Part shown: positions 8,040 through 17,200 of the stretch, piece by piece
How positions within the stretch are numbered: position 1 is the stretch's first letter
Layout: every line of letters starts with the position of its first letter
Source of the DNA: an uncultured Bacteroides sp.
Lineage (GTDB): Bacteria; Bacteroidota; Bacteroidia; Bacteroidales; Bacteroidaceae
Assembly: GCA_947071285.1 (NCBI GenBank)
Contig: CAMTFK010000086.1
Coordinates: forward strand, 1 to 17,581
Length of the DNA stretch: 17,581 bases
Direction of reading: 5' to 3'
Made by a program: the position numbers and the translations under genes
Notes under the pieces: model-generated
The model's input: the letters and a program-made list of their open reading frames with translations, nothing else
Database searches by the model: none
Told to the model about the DNA's origin: nothing

Positions 8040-8088
8040 AGGGATAGTTCTTCTTTCTCTCCTCTGACGAGAAAGAAGCGCTATCCCT
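8040..8088 (-). terminator. Strong intrinsic terminator closing the GH97 locus
   Basis: The arms (8040-8059 and 8069-8088) are 20 bp long with only two mismatches (AGGGATAG...CTTCTTTCTC against GAGAAAGAAG...CTATCCCT). In the minus direction the stem is followed by TTTTTGTTATTGATTTTTT. It lies just after the pseudogene and separates the PUL from the GH51 gene. Confidence 0.85.
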
Positions 8089-8113
8089 CCTATTAGATTT
8101 CCAAGTCAGTTAT

Positions 8114-8400
8114 TTATTCCAGACCGTAGACGTAAACTTCACTCAAAGAACAATAGCCGTCTCTGAAACTTTCCGTCATCTTTATCTTGACATAGCGCCC
8201 CTTTGTCGGAGTAACGGCGAAAGTCTGGGCTTCAAGTATCTTCTGCATACTGAAGGTTCCCACCTTTGTCCAGTTTACCATTATTGTCACTACAATATTT
8301 ATGGACTCTTTAACTAACAGTTGATCCAATTTATATTTTGATTTACTGCAGACGCCTAGTAAACCCAACCTCCTGTCAACAAGGTTGCTCGTATCTTCAT
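8114..8400 (-). pseudogene. Collapsed copy of the DUF1735/discoidin surface lipoprotein gene
   Basis: Remains of a paralogue of the lipoprotein gene at 10878-12218. The 5' end (from ATG 8400) aligns with that gene's signal-peptide start (ATGAAG... LLTG), but one base is missing after GACAGG, so the frame breaks at an early TAG. In the shifted frame it then reads CSKSKYKLDQL, matching CSDSKYDLDKL. After about residue 30 the sequence jumps to the last 54 residues of the discoidin domain (VNWTKVGTFS...CSLSEVYVYGLE), about 34 of 54 identical to the intact gene. So about 360 residues have been lost between the two pieces. An 84-codon frame (8114-8368) is open but would lack a signal peptide and nearly all of the domain. 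The divergence shows it is an old or foreign copy, not a recent duplicate. Confidence 0.85.
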
Positions 8401-8425
8401 AACATGTTATTTTTTTAGAGATCGA

Positions 8426-8440
8426 TTAATATCCGAATGC
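8426..8440 (-). pseudogene. Possible last codons of a lost susD copy
   Basis: The minus strand reads GCA TTC GGA TAT TAA (AFGY-stop), 25 bp before the pseudogene ATG. The intact susD ends GCA CCA GGT TAT TAA (APGY-stop), 20 bp before the lipoprotein ATG, and the spacers are also alike (CTAAAAA...). 11 of 15 bases match. Further upstream the similarity stops. Short, so tentative. Confidence 0.4.
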
Positions 8441-8765
8441 CAAGCAATCTGATGAAACGATACATGTAATCTAAAGGAACATTATATACAATTATAGAAG
8501 GCTATACCCAACAAATCCCCCCTACATAAACATCAGAAAAATGGAAATTTATCGCAGATTGTAATATATATACATGCGGCCGATTCCTATTTCACACCTT
8601 CAGCAAACAGTATATATTAAGTAGACCAGATGTTTTGATGCCTTTTTTCCTCAACATCCGATTTATCTCTATCAATTCGCTTTCACTCTTCCATATTTTT
8701 CGATCAGTTTCATTCCGACAGCCTAAACTCTCCTATTTGCAGGGATATATATAGCTTCACATATA
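8441..8765. other. Gene-free, A+T-rich spacer after the GH97 gene
   Basis: No gene is supported. With the pseudogene on one side this is probably decayed sequence. A minus-strand open stretch without a start (about 8598-8745, containing WKSESELIEINRMLRKKG) might be a gene remnant, but I cannot assign it. No terminator hairpin is seen directly after the GH97 stop. Confidence 0.5.
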
Positions 8766-10658
8766 TCATTTTATCACAACTACAAAGCCACCACGTGGTA
8801 AACACTCTACCTCCAAATCAGTTTGCCTACCCGATAAAGGAAGATTTTCTTCAACAGCAAAGTGCCTATCATCAGTGCCGTCTTTAAACAAAGATACTTG
8901 CTTTCCACTTACTGGAATAGCCACCAGAGGTGCACGGAGCGTCCTCGGTTCATTGGTGCCATTGATGCCCGCAATATACCATACATCGCCTTTACGCCGT
9001 GCCATGACAACTTCTACTCCGGGATAGCCGGCCAAGAGTTTCGTATCATCCCAGGCAGTGGGTAACTCAGACAAAAGATGTTTTACTGCTTCAGGCAAGT
9101 TATCATACACCGAAGGCCTGTCGGGCATGTGCTGCAAAGCTGATTCGAAAATCACGGGTAATGCAAGCTCATGACCATATGAAGTGATATGCGGATGCTG
9201 CGAATCGGAAAAAGTTCCCGGAGTGTAATCCATCGGTCCTACAACGTTTCTCGTGAAAGGTAACGTAGCATTATGTGCAGCCGCCTGGTCGGTCAGTATC
9301 GGATTATTATTATACCATTCGGCACCGTACACTCCCTCTACCGACATCATATGAGGATATGTACGTTGCCATCCACGAGGGATGGAGGCACCATGAAGGT
9401 TAATCATCAGCTTATACTTCACCGCATCTTCAAGCAAATCCATATAATAGTTCATAGTAGTAACACTATCACCCGTAAAAAAGTCTACTTTAATACCGGC
9501 AACTCCCATATCACTCAACCATTTATATTCCTTCTCCCGATCCTCTTTCTTATTCAACCGGTACAAAGGTCCGGGACCAAGCCAGCTTGTACTTGAATTG
9601 TACCATAACAACGGCTTAATGCCCTGTTCCAAAGCATACTTCACTGCGTCCTGAAGATTACCTCCATTCTCCATTTCATCCCATTCCCAATCAATCAGAT
9701 CGTAAGGCCACTTCATACGTGCAGCCAAATCGATGTACTCTTTCACTCTTTGATAATCCTTGGAACCGTGATTGTGCGCCCAGTATATCCACGATACCAT
9801 ACCGGGATTTATCCATTCCGTATCCTTCACTTTAGAAGGGTCGGAGACATCGGTCACCAATGTAGATTCTACCACATCGGACAAGTCTCCTATGATAAGT
9901 AGCCGCCAGGGAGATTCCCACAAGCCATCACCAACTGGCTGTTTGTCAGCCAAGCGCACCCGATAACTGTCACGATGATTGCCATTATACAGGAGAGAAC
10001 CGCAATGCCCTCGCCTGATATTTGCTTCCGTTATCAGCATGAACACTGAGTCCTGTGGTTCAACAAGTGCTGGATATCCCCAAAGGTCAACTTCCGGATG
10101 TCCGGCAAGTTTTCCATCTGTTGACAACGGAAAGAATCTCTCGTAAGTCGAATCATACTGCTGTATCCACCTTTTGGCTCCTTCCGGAACAGTATATGTG
10201 GTATACTCATTGATGATATGTTCTGCACCAGAAGCAGCATTTATCCCATATTTAAAGGCAATCCCATCATTATACACTCTGAAAGTAACATTCAACGGCT
10301 GTCTTTCTTCATTTTCAAAAGAATAGACCCTTTCGGAAGCTTCGTTTGCACAATGGGTGCGTTTTCCCGTTATCATTCTGTATTCATCAGTCACACGCTT
10401 TACGGCGGAAACGGATTTCAATTTCAGATTTCCGGCTAATTTCTGTACATCTGTTTCCAACCCTAGTTTTGACTGGGAAAGAATACGTCCATCCTTATAA
10501 TTCACTGAAAAAACAATCTCATCATAGCCATTTTTTTCTGCAAATTCCATTGTGACCTTCAAGTCCCCATTAGGAGAAACGACATCAAGCGTTTCCGTAT
10601 GACACGAACTGACCATAACAGCAATCAGCATTACCCATGTTTTCTTTAATAAACTCAT
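8766..10658 (-). CDS. GH97 (SusB-family) glycosidase, predicted retaining type, lipoprotein
   Basis: 630 residues. Lipoprotein signal ending MVSSC (Cys19), so it is anchored, most likely in the periplasm as for SusB. N-terminal beta-sandwich about 22-280 (DVVSPNGDLKVTMEF...), catalytic (beta/alpha)8 barrel about 285-540 and C-terminal beta domain about 540-630. GH97 contains inverting alpha-glucosidases (SusB) and retaining enzymes (alpha-galactosidase, beta-L-arabinopyranosidase). In the retaining branch an Asp acts as nucleophile, and here GIKVDF supplies Asp392. The likely acid/base is Glu447 in EGVYGAEW, 55 residues later, the same spacing as in the characterised retaining enzyme BtGal97b (Asp415/Glu470). 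So it probably removes alpha-galactose or beta-L-arabinopyranose from the oligosaccharides imported by the neighbouring SusC/SusD. It follows the lipoprotein gene after a 219-bp spacer with a hairpin. Family firm, substrate inferred. Confidence 0.92.
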   Translation of the reverse strand: MSLLKKTWVMLIAVMVSSCHTETLDVVSPNGDLKVTMEFAEKNGYDEIVFSVNYKDGRILSQSKLGLETDVQKLAGNLKLKSVSAVKRVTDEYRMITGKRTHCANEASERVYSFENEERQPLNVTFRVYNDGIAFKYGINAASGAEHIINEYTTYTVPEGAKRWIQQYDSTYERFFPLSTDGKLAGHPEVDLWGYPALVEPQDSVFMLITEANIRRGHCGSLLYNGNHRDSYRVRLADKQPVGDGLWESPWRLLIIGDLSDVVESTLVTDVSDPSKVKDTEWINPGMVSWIYWAHNHGSKDYQRVKEYIDLAARMKWPYDLIDWEWDEMENGGNLQDAVKYALEQGIKPLLWYNSSTSWLGPGPLYRLNKKEDREKEYKWLSDMGVAGIKVDFFTGDSVTTMNYYMDLLEDAVKYKLMINLHGASIPRGWQRTYPHMMSVEGVYGAEWYNNNPILTDQAAAHNATLPFTRNVVGPMDYTPGTFSDSQHPHITSYGHELALPVIFESALQHMPDRPSVYDNLPEAVKHLLSELPTAWDDTKLLAGYPGVEVVMARRKGDVWYIAGINGTNEPRTLRAPLVAIPVSGKQVSLFKDGTDDRHFAVEENLPLSGRQTDLEVECLPRGGFVVVIK

Positions 10659-10810
10659 ATTTTTTTCTTTTTGTTATATAATTCTCTGATTACAATATTA
10701 TTAATTAGATCTACTATATTCCGAGCATTTCTCCATCCGGTTGGTTCGTTACTGCCTCATCAAGCAAATTAAAATGTATATAAAGTAGCGATATCAGACA
10801 GATCTCGTTA

Positions 10811-10860
10811 TCGGAGGCGGTTAAAAGTGATTATAACACACCTCCAATCTAACCGTCCGA
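10811..10860 (-). other. Intercistronic inverted repeat between lipoprotein and GH97 genes
   Basis: Arms TCGGAGGCGGTTA (10811-10823) and TAACCGTCCGA (10850-10860) pair with a 2-nt bulge, right after the lipoprotein stop codon. An inner CCTCC (10841-10845) could instead pair with GGAGG at 10813-10817, so two folds compete. There is no T-run after it in the minus direction, so it is not a standard terminator. It may stabilise or process the mRNA. Confidence 0.5.
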
Positions 10861-10877
10861 GTATTATTACTTATCTT

Positions 10878-12218
10878 CTATTCCAAACCATAAACATATA
10901 CCTCAGATAAAGAACAATAGCCGTATCTGTAACTGCTTTCTATCCTAATCTTTATGTAGCGGCCTTTTGACGGTTTTATCCCGAATAACTGAACATCAGT
11001 AATCTCTTCCATGGAGAAAGACCCGATCTCTGTCCAGTTTACCTTATCGGAACTTACATAATACTTGCAAAGTCCTGTATCAGTATATCCGTTTCCTCTT
11101 TGTACCATAGCCAGCTGAGTAAAGGTATAGTCTTTCTGAGCATCAATAATCAGCTCATACGGAGGTTTATCCTCTCCATTTTGCCACTTCGAATGCCAGT
11201 ATGTGGAAAGATCATCATCCAATACACACCCGGCCTTTCCATTCACTGCACCTTCGCCGGATAATTCTTCAGAAGTAGCTTCTGCAATCCAGCCCGTACG
11301 TTCCAATTTATGTCCCATTATGCGAAAGACCAAAAGATATAGAGCCTTCTCATCTGAGACCTCAAACTGAGAAATCCCTGTAATTCTTACAGGCAACATA
11401 TAATCGCCTGGCTCTAAGTCCTCTCCTTTTATTGCAACTTCCAATTCAGTAGTAGTAACGCCTTTGATGAGTCTTATTGCTTCTGGCACTGTATGAGTTC
11501 CTTCAGGCAAAGTTTTGAAAAAAGTTCCATTGTTTAGATTGTATTCTGCAACATAGTCCTCATCTACTGCAAACAAACATTCCAAATCCCATTTATTATC
11601 TACATCAAGACCAAACTTTATTTTTTCAACAAATGTTGATACAGAACCATACTCTTTCTGATCCAGTTCTGAAGACGAATTTGTAAATCCAATTGCAGGT
11701 GAAACTACAGCCTCCAACCGCAAAAATAATTCATTTCTATCAGCATTGACGGAATCAGTTTCACTGTTTACTTGCAGGGGCAATACCCATACAGCTTCCG
11801 GAACATTCTCCATCATAGCTTTCACATTCTGAGGCTTCAGAGAAATATTAACCAATTTATAACGGTCAGCAGGTGAGAAGTCCAGACGTGTAACATCCAG
11901 TGAATAACAACTCGCATCTATTAACTGATAGTTTATTCCTTCCGGTTTACTATATTCCTTATCAAGTTCTGCTTGTGTCATCACATTGACAGTAACACTG
12001 GCTGTTTGATCGGGGTCACTTCCTGATTTGATAACTGAAAACGTATATTTATTATCATCCTCCGTATCATACAAAGTCAAGGATTGTTTACCACTGTTAT
12101 TCACATACAATATTTTATGATACACTTCAGGTACTAACTTATCCAAGTCATATTTTGAATCACTGCAGGCGCCTAACACAACCAGACTACCTGTCAATAA
12201 GATTGTTTTTAGTTTCAT
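10878..12218 (-). CDS. Surface glycan-binding lipoprotein: two DUF1735-like domains plus F5/8 type C (discoidin) domain
   Basis: 446 residues, occupying the SusE/SusF position right after susD. Lipoprotein signal MKLKTILLTGSLVVLGAC (Cys18). DUF1735-like (BT_3987 N-terminal type) beta-sandwiches at about residues 35-170 and 175-300, then a discoidin/F5-8C carbohydrate-binding domain at about 308-446 (GCVLDDDLSTYWHSKW..., YELIIDA, ending SLSEVYVYGLE). Its expected role is to hold glycan at the cell surface for the SusC/SusD pair. It starts 20 bp after the susD stop, so they share a transcript. A decayed paralogue lies at 8114-8400. The domain architecture is clear; the ligand is unknown. Confidence 0.88.
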   Translation of the reverse strand: MKLKTILLTGSLVVLGACSDSKYDLDKLVPEVYHKILYVNNSGKQSLTLYDTEDDNKYTFSVIKSGSDPDQTASVTVNVMTQAELDKEYSKPEGINYQLIDASCYSLDVTRLDFSPADRYKLVNISLKPQNVKAMMENVPEAVWVLPLQVNSETDSVNADRNELFLRLEAVVSPAIGFTNSSSELDQKEYGSVSTFVEKIKFGLDVDNKWDLECLFAVDEDYVAEYNLNNGTFFKTLPEGTHTVPEAIRLIKGVTTTELEVAIKGEDLEPGDYMLPVRITGISQFEVSDEKALYLLVFRIMGHKLERTGWIAEATSEELSGEGAVNGKAGCVLDDDLSTYWHSKWQNGEDKPPYELIIDAQKDYTFTQLAMVQRGNGYTDTGLCKYYVSSDKVNWTEIGSFSMEEITDVQLFGIKPSKGRYIKIRIESSYRYGYCSLSEVYVYGLE

Positions 12219-12238
12219 AAAGCATTATTTTTAGTTAA

Positions 12239-14254
12239 TTAATAACCTGGTGCTTGCACCAACTGGGGATTACTATAGAGCTCATCCATACCTTCCCTTG
12301 ACCAAACCGGAAGCAGATACAACTTATCATCCCATTTGAAAGGCTGGTCAATCAATGTCGGTTTATTGAAATCTTCAAAACTGGGATTGACTCTAAAACC
12401 ATTCAAGCCATAACGCGTCCCAGCCCTAAGCATCTCTGGAGCGGTTGTCCAACGACGCAAATCATAGTAACGATGCCCTTCTTCGAAAAGCTCTACAAAG
12501 CGCTCGTTACGTACCCAATCCGTCAAAGACATACTGCTGGTCAGATCATTCTCCGTCAAATCATTGATTCCAGCACGATGACGGACTGCATTCAAATTAA
12601 TAAGAGCCTCTGTTGTGTTACCCAACGCTGCATGACACTCTGCTAAATTCAAATAAAGCTCAGCCATACGGATAATTGGCCGTCTAGAAGCAGTGTGCGT
12701 TTGAGTTCCATCTACTCCAAAATAGATATTCGGATCTATGAACTTCTTGGAAAGATAACCTGTTCCTACGCAATTACGCGGACTTCCTGTATTGAACCCA
12801 TTCGTGTTTGTATTCTTGAAATTTATCCACAAAGAGCCGCCGTTATTAATTTTTGGAGCATATTGGCAGCCATCAAATACAATCCAGGCATAAAAGCGAG
12901 CTTCACGGTTAGCATGTAACTTAATAATATCATTCTTCACATCTTCTTGGTCTAAATTATCCGTAGCCAATGAAGGACTTTCCGTCCCTTCATAGAAACG
13001 GGTATACCACTCTGATTCCGGACAGAAATCTGCATCCTGACTTGGCAGTTTACCATTCTCTGTATAAAAATGCTGTACAGAATATAATGTAGGTGCGACA
13101 CTAGCCCAACCTCCCACATAAATACCATTACTCTTTTTCGTAACCTTATTGGGTAAACGTTCTTCAACTCCTTGCCCTTTATTATTTTCATCTTCTGAAA
13201 TACGTTGTGCCCAAATAAGTTCTTTATTATTATCACCTTCATTAGCAGTTACCAGATATTGGAACATACGTACACGTTCTTTAAATAAACGGTTCTCTTC
13301 TGTATCCTCCTCTTTTCCCGGAATAAAAGGTAAACCCAAATCATCACGCTCAGCCTTTTTATTTGCTGTTTCTATGTCAAATAACTGATATCCAGCCTCT
13401 TTAGCAGCAGTTAATGCCTCCTGACAAGCAGTCAAGGCACGTGTCCATTTCTCACGGTTATAACTCATGTTCACCAGTTCATTCCCATATCCTGGGGTCT
13501 CACATTCTTCATTCTTCCACTCCGGATGAGGGAATGAACCATTCCATAGGGGAGAAGATGCATATAATAACACACGAGCTTTCAAGGCCTTAGCCATTGT
13601 AGAAGTGGCACGTCCCAAATAATTAGTAGATCGTGTAGCAGGAAGTACATTAGCGGCCTGTTCCAACTTGCCCACTATATAATCAACGCAATAATCAAAA
13701 TGTGAACGTCCGGGAATTTCTGTATTCGCAATATTAGGGTCCACTTTAGCAGGGATAATAGGACAAGGCCCGAAAGCTTCCAAAACCCGGAAGTGGTAAT
13801 AAGCTTCCAAAAAATAACATTCAGCTTTGTATTCCTCCTTATCCTCCAGTGTTACTCCCGTAGGCTGAAGTTCATCAATCAAGCTTAGAAAATGATGAAT
13901 GTATCCAATATAATTATAACTGGGAGTCCAGATATTTGCATCATCGCCTCCCCAACCATTGTAATAAGAGGGTGAAATAACTCCCCAAGCCACTTGCTGC
14001 TGATAGTTTGAGAACTGAGGAGGAGCAGCTGTCTCATCCACAGATCTCTCAAAAGCATTATAACCATAGACCGTAGAGCGTGGAACTGCACCATAGCAAC
14101 TATACAAGAACTTCAACGTAGCCTCTTGGTCCTTCATCGTATCCTTAAAGTCAGGCTGTGCCGGTGGAATTACATCCAGATAGTCACATGATACCAGACA
14201 ACAGGAAGCTATTAGAACCTGTGTCATTCTGGTTATTTTAGATATAAGTTTCAT
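12239..14254 (-). CDS. SusD/RagB-like nutrient-binding surface lipoprotein
   Basis: 671 residues, rather long for SusD (usual range about 500-650). Lipoprotein signal ending CLVSC (Cys23), followed by the typical DYLDVIPP start of the mature protein. N-terminal SusD-like TPR region about 25-240, including the GYIHHFLSLIDEL and AECYFLEAYYHFRVLEAFG stretches; C-terminal RagB/SusD region about 330-671 with the family hallmarks RMAELYLNLAECHAALGN and NERFVELFEEGHRYYDLRRW. It forms the lid of the SusC pore and delivers oligosaccharide to it. It starts 29 bp after the susC stop, and the pair is certainly one operon. Glycan specificity cannot be read from the sequence. Confidence 0.95.
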   Translation of the reverse strand: MKLISKITRMTQVLIASCCLVSCDYLDVIPPAQPDFKDTMKDQEATLKFLYSCYGAVPRSTVYGYNAFERSVDETAAPPQFSNYQQQVAWGVISPSYYNGWGGDDANIWTPSYNYIGYIHHFLSLIDELQPTGVTLEDKEEYKAECYFLEAYYHFRVLEAFGPCPIIPAKVDPNIANTEIPGRSHFDYCVDYIVGKLEQAANVLPATRSTNYLGRATSTMAKALKARVLLYASSPLWNGSFPHPEWKNEECETPGYGNELVNMSYNREKWTRALTACQEALTAAKEAGYQLFDIETANKKAERDDLGLPFIPGKEEDTEENRLFKERVRMFQYLVTANEGDNNKELIWAQRISEDENNKGQGVEERLPNKVTKKSNGIYVGGWASVAPTLYSVQHFYTENGKLPSQDADFCPESEWYTRFYEGTESPSLATDNLDQEDVKNDIIKLHANREARFYAWIVFDGCQYAPKINNGGSLWINFKNTNTNGFNTGSPRNCVGTGYLSKKFIDPNIYFGVDGTQTHTASRRPIIRMAELYLNLAECHAALGNTTEALINLNAVRHRAGINDLTENDLTSSMSLTDWVRNERFVELFEEGHRYYDLRRWTTAPEMLRAGTRYGLNGFRVNPSFEDFNKPTLIDQPFKWDDKLYLLPVWSREGMDELYSNPQLVQAPGY

Positions 14255-14283
14255 ATTTCAATAATGTATTAAAAGATTTCTAT

Positions 14284-17200
14284 TTAAAATGTGAATTGAA
14301 CACCTAAATTAAAAGTGCGTTGTAAAGGATAAGCATTCCAAGCAAGTTCAGGATCCCATAACTTGAATGGACTAAATACCGCCAAGTTGTCTCCACTAAA
14401 ATAAATACGGCAGTATGGCAAACGGTAACCAATTTCCAATGTCTTAAAACGAAGGAAGTTTCCGTTACGCAACCAATACGAACTATTTTGAAGATTGTTT
14501 GTAACATCCGATTTATTAATACCTAAACGAGGAAACCCAGCATTGGAATTAGGATTGTCTACCGACCAATGATCATCAGCAATCCATTGCATCAAATTTC
14601 TTTCCACAGTTTCATCTTCTGTTCCATCACCGCCATTAGCAAGAAATGGAGCGATTCCACTATTAATAGTGATTTTACGTTTAGCTGATCCATTAAAGAA
14701 AACGCCAAAATCAAAGTTCTTATAAATTACATTTAAACCAAAACCGTACTGTATACGAGGGATATGATTATAAGGAGATAGTAACACCTGATCTTCAGTG
14801 GTTATCTTACCATCGCCATTTATATCACGATACTTGATATCACCCGGCATGATATTGGTACCCAACTGTGACTGATCCGCCCAATTAGCGATTTCTTCTT
14901 CGCTAGTGAATAACCCTTCGGCTACATAGCCGGTAAAGGTATTCAGGGGTTTACCCGTTTTAGTCTGCCATACATACGGATAATTCGGTTCATCTACATA
15001 TTTATATTCATTCTGGTTATATGTAAAATTACCCCGGAAATCTACCATTAAGTCTTTTGCAATCTGCTTCGACCAGTTTACGCTTAATTCAACACCATGA
15101 TTTTCTACCTTTCCTATATTGCTCCAAGGTAATGATCCCCAATATCCCAACATATTCGGCCAGGAAGCACGCGCCATCAAAATCCGGTCACGAATATCAT
15201 GGAAATATTCGAATGTAACGTTCAACTGATTGAACAAAGACAAATCAACTCCCAAATTGAATTTCTTCACATGTTCCCATCCTGCATCCTGTATAGCCAA
15301 GATATCGAATGCCGGTCCACTCTTAGAAGTTTCATTTGTAGGAAGCCCTGTCCAGAAATAAGGTCCCCACCCCATGGTAACTTCATTTTGGTATAAGAAA
15401 TGGGGAGCTCGTCCGTCAAATGAATCACTACCGACCAAGCCGTAGGATGCTCTCAGCTTAAAATGATTAATATACTTAGATATGGGTTCCCAAAACTTCT
15501 CAGAGCTTACAACCCAGCCGACAGAGGCTGCTGGAAAAAACTCAAAACGAGTACCGGATGCCAAACGTTCAGAACCATTATAACCGAAGTTAAACTCAAA
15601 CAAATAACGATTAGCATAGTCATACGTAAAACGTCCGGAATATCCCTGATTACGGTTTGGCAATACCCCATTACGATATTCACGCATCATATACATCGCC
15701 ATAGCCGTCAGATTATGATCAGCAAAACTGCGTTTCCAATCTAAACGTGCATCAAAATAAAATGTCTGATCAGAATTACGAGTAATGTCAGACTGACTCA
15801 GATATTGATCACCGGTACGTAATAATTGCATTTCATAATCATTCGTATCTGAATTCCAAGAACCTTCTTTTACTTTATAAAAGTAAGATGTGATAGAACG
15901 ATTATAAGAGGATTCCGACCAGTTTTTAAAATTGACCAAAGCTTTCGCTGTTAATCCCTTAGTAATAAAGTTCAAATCTTGATTCAAGCTCAGCGAAGTA
16001 TTCAAAGTATTGAAGTTAACCTCTTTGTATGAGCTCATCATATATTCATACGGGTTTTGTCCAAATTTACCGGGCTTTACTTCAGTGTTACCAAAACGGA
16101 TAAATCCATCATCCTCTCCCTGTTGCGGAAAATATGCAGGAAAAGCAACTGGATTAGCACGCATAACAGACTTGTACAGATCTGAAGTTGAGTAGTTGGG
16201 ACCTTTCAGATTACCTATTTGGGCCATCATTCGTAAATCTACAGTCGTAGTACTAGTTAATTTATAGGAAATATTATTCTGAAAATTATATTGCCAGTTA
16301 TTTATATTATTGTTATAATAGTACTTTGGTGCATCAAGCAACCCGGCATCATGATTAGCTTGTAAACTCATATAATAAGTTACACGCGAACCGCCACCCT
16401 GCACATTTACATTAGCACGTTGGTTAAAGTTACCTTTTTTGAAAATTAAGTCGAACCAGTCCACATCGGGATATACATAGGGATTAACACCTAATTCAGT
16501 ATTCAGAATTTGCTCCTCACTATACTTGGGAGATGCAATCGGAGCCAGACTTCTTGCTTGCGCAGCTTCATTATAATTCCTCATAAAGGTAGCACCATCT
16601 GCAAACTGTGTCACTTTCGTTGGCTTAAAATAAGATACTTCCAACGAAGCATTCACAGTAGCTTTCGTATTCTCCTGTCCACTCTTTGTGGTTACCAACA
16701 TAACGCCGTTTGCACCACGATTACCATAAATGGCAGTTGCCGAGGCATCTTTTAATAAAGAAAAACTTTCTATGGATTCTGCAGGAATACGATTCAAATC
16801 AGAAGACGAGATTTCAATTCCGTCCAACAGAATCAACGGAGTGGCAACCCCGCCAAAAGTATTAATACCACGAATATAGAATTCAGAGGTAGAACCCGGC
16901 TCGCCACTATTTACCATAGATACAACTCCGGAGAGCTTTCCGGCAAAAGAACTGGTAAGAGAAGAAGAAGGGGCTTTCAGTGTAGCTCCCTTCACCGTAG
17001 CAATAGAACCCGTTACTGAAACTTTTTTCTGTGTACCTTGTCCTACAATTACAACTTCATCCAACATTTCATTATCCGAATCCATTTTTACGGTAATCAC
17101 ACCAAGGTCACCTACTACCAAAGTCTGTGTCTTATAACCTATATAAGAGAATACCAACTCCGTCTTACTGGTTACATCAATCTGGAATTTACCATCAACA

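Noticed and set aside
8598..8745. Open minus-strand stretch containing WKSESELIEINRMLRKKG
   Set aside because: No start at its beginning and no family I can name; short open stretches are expected in A+T-rich spacer by chance.
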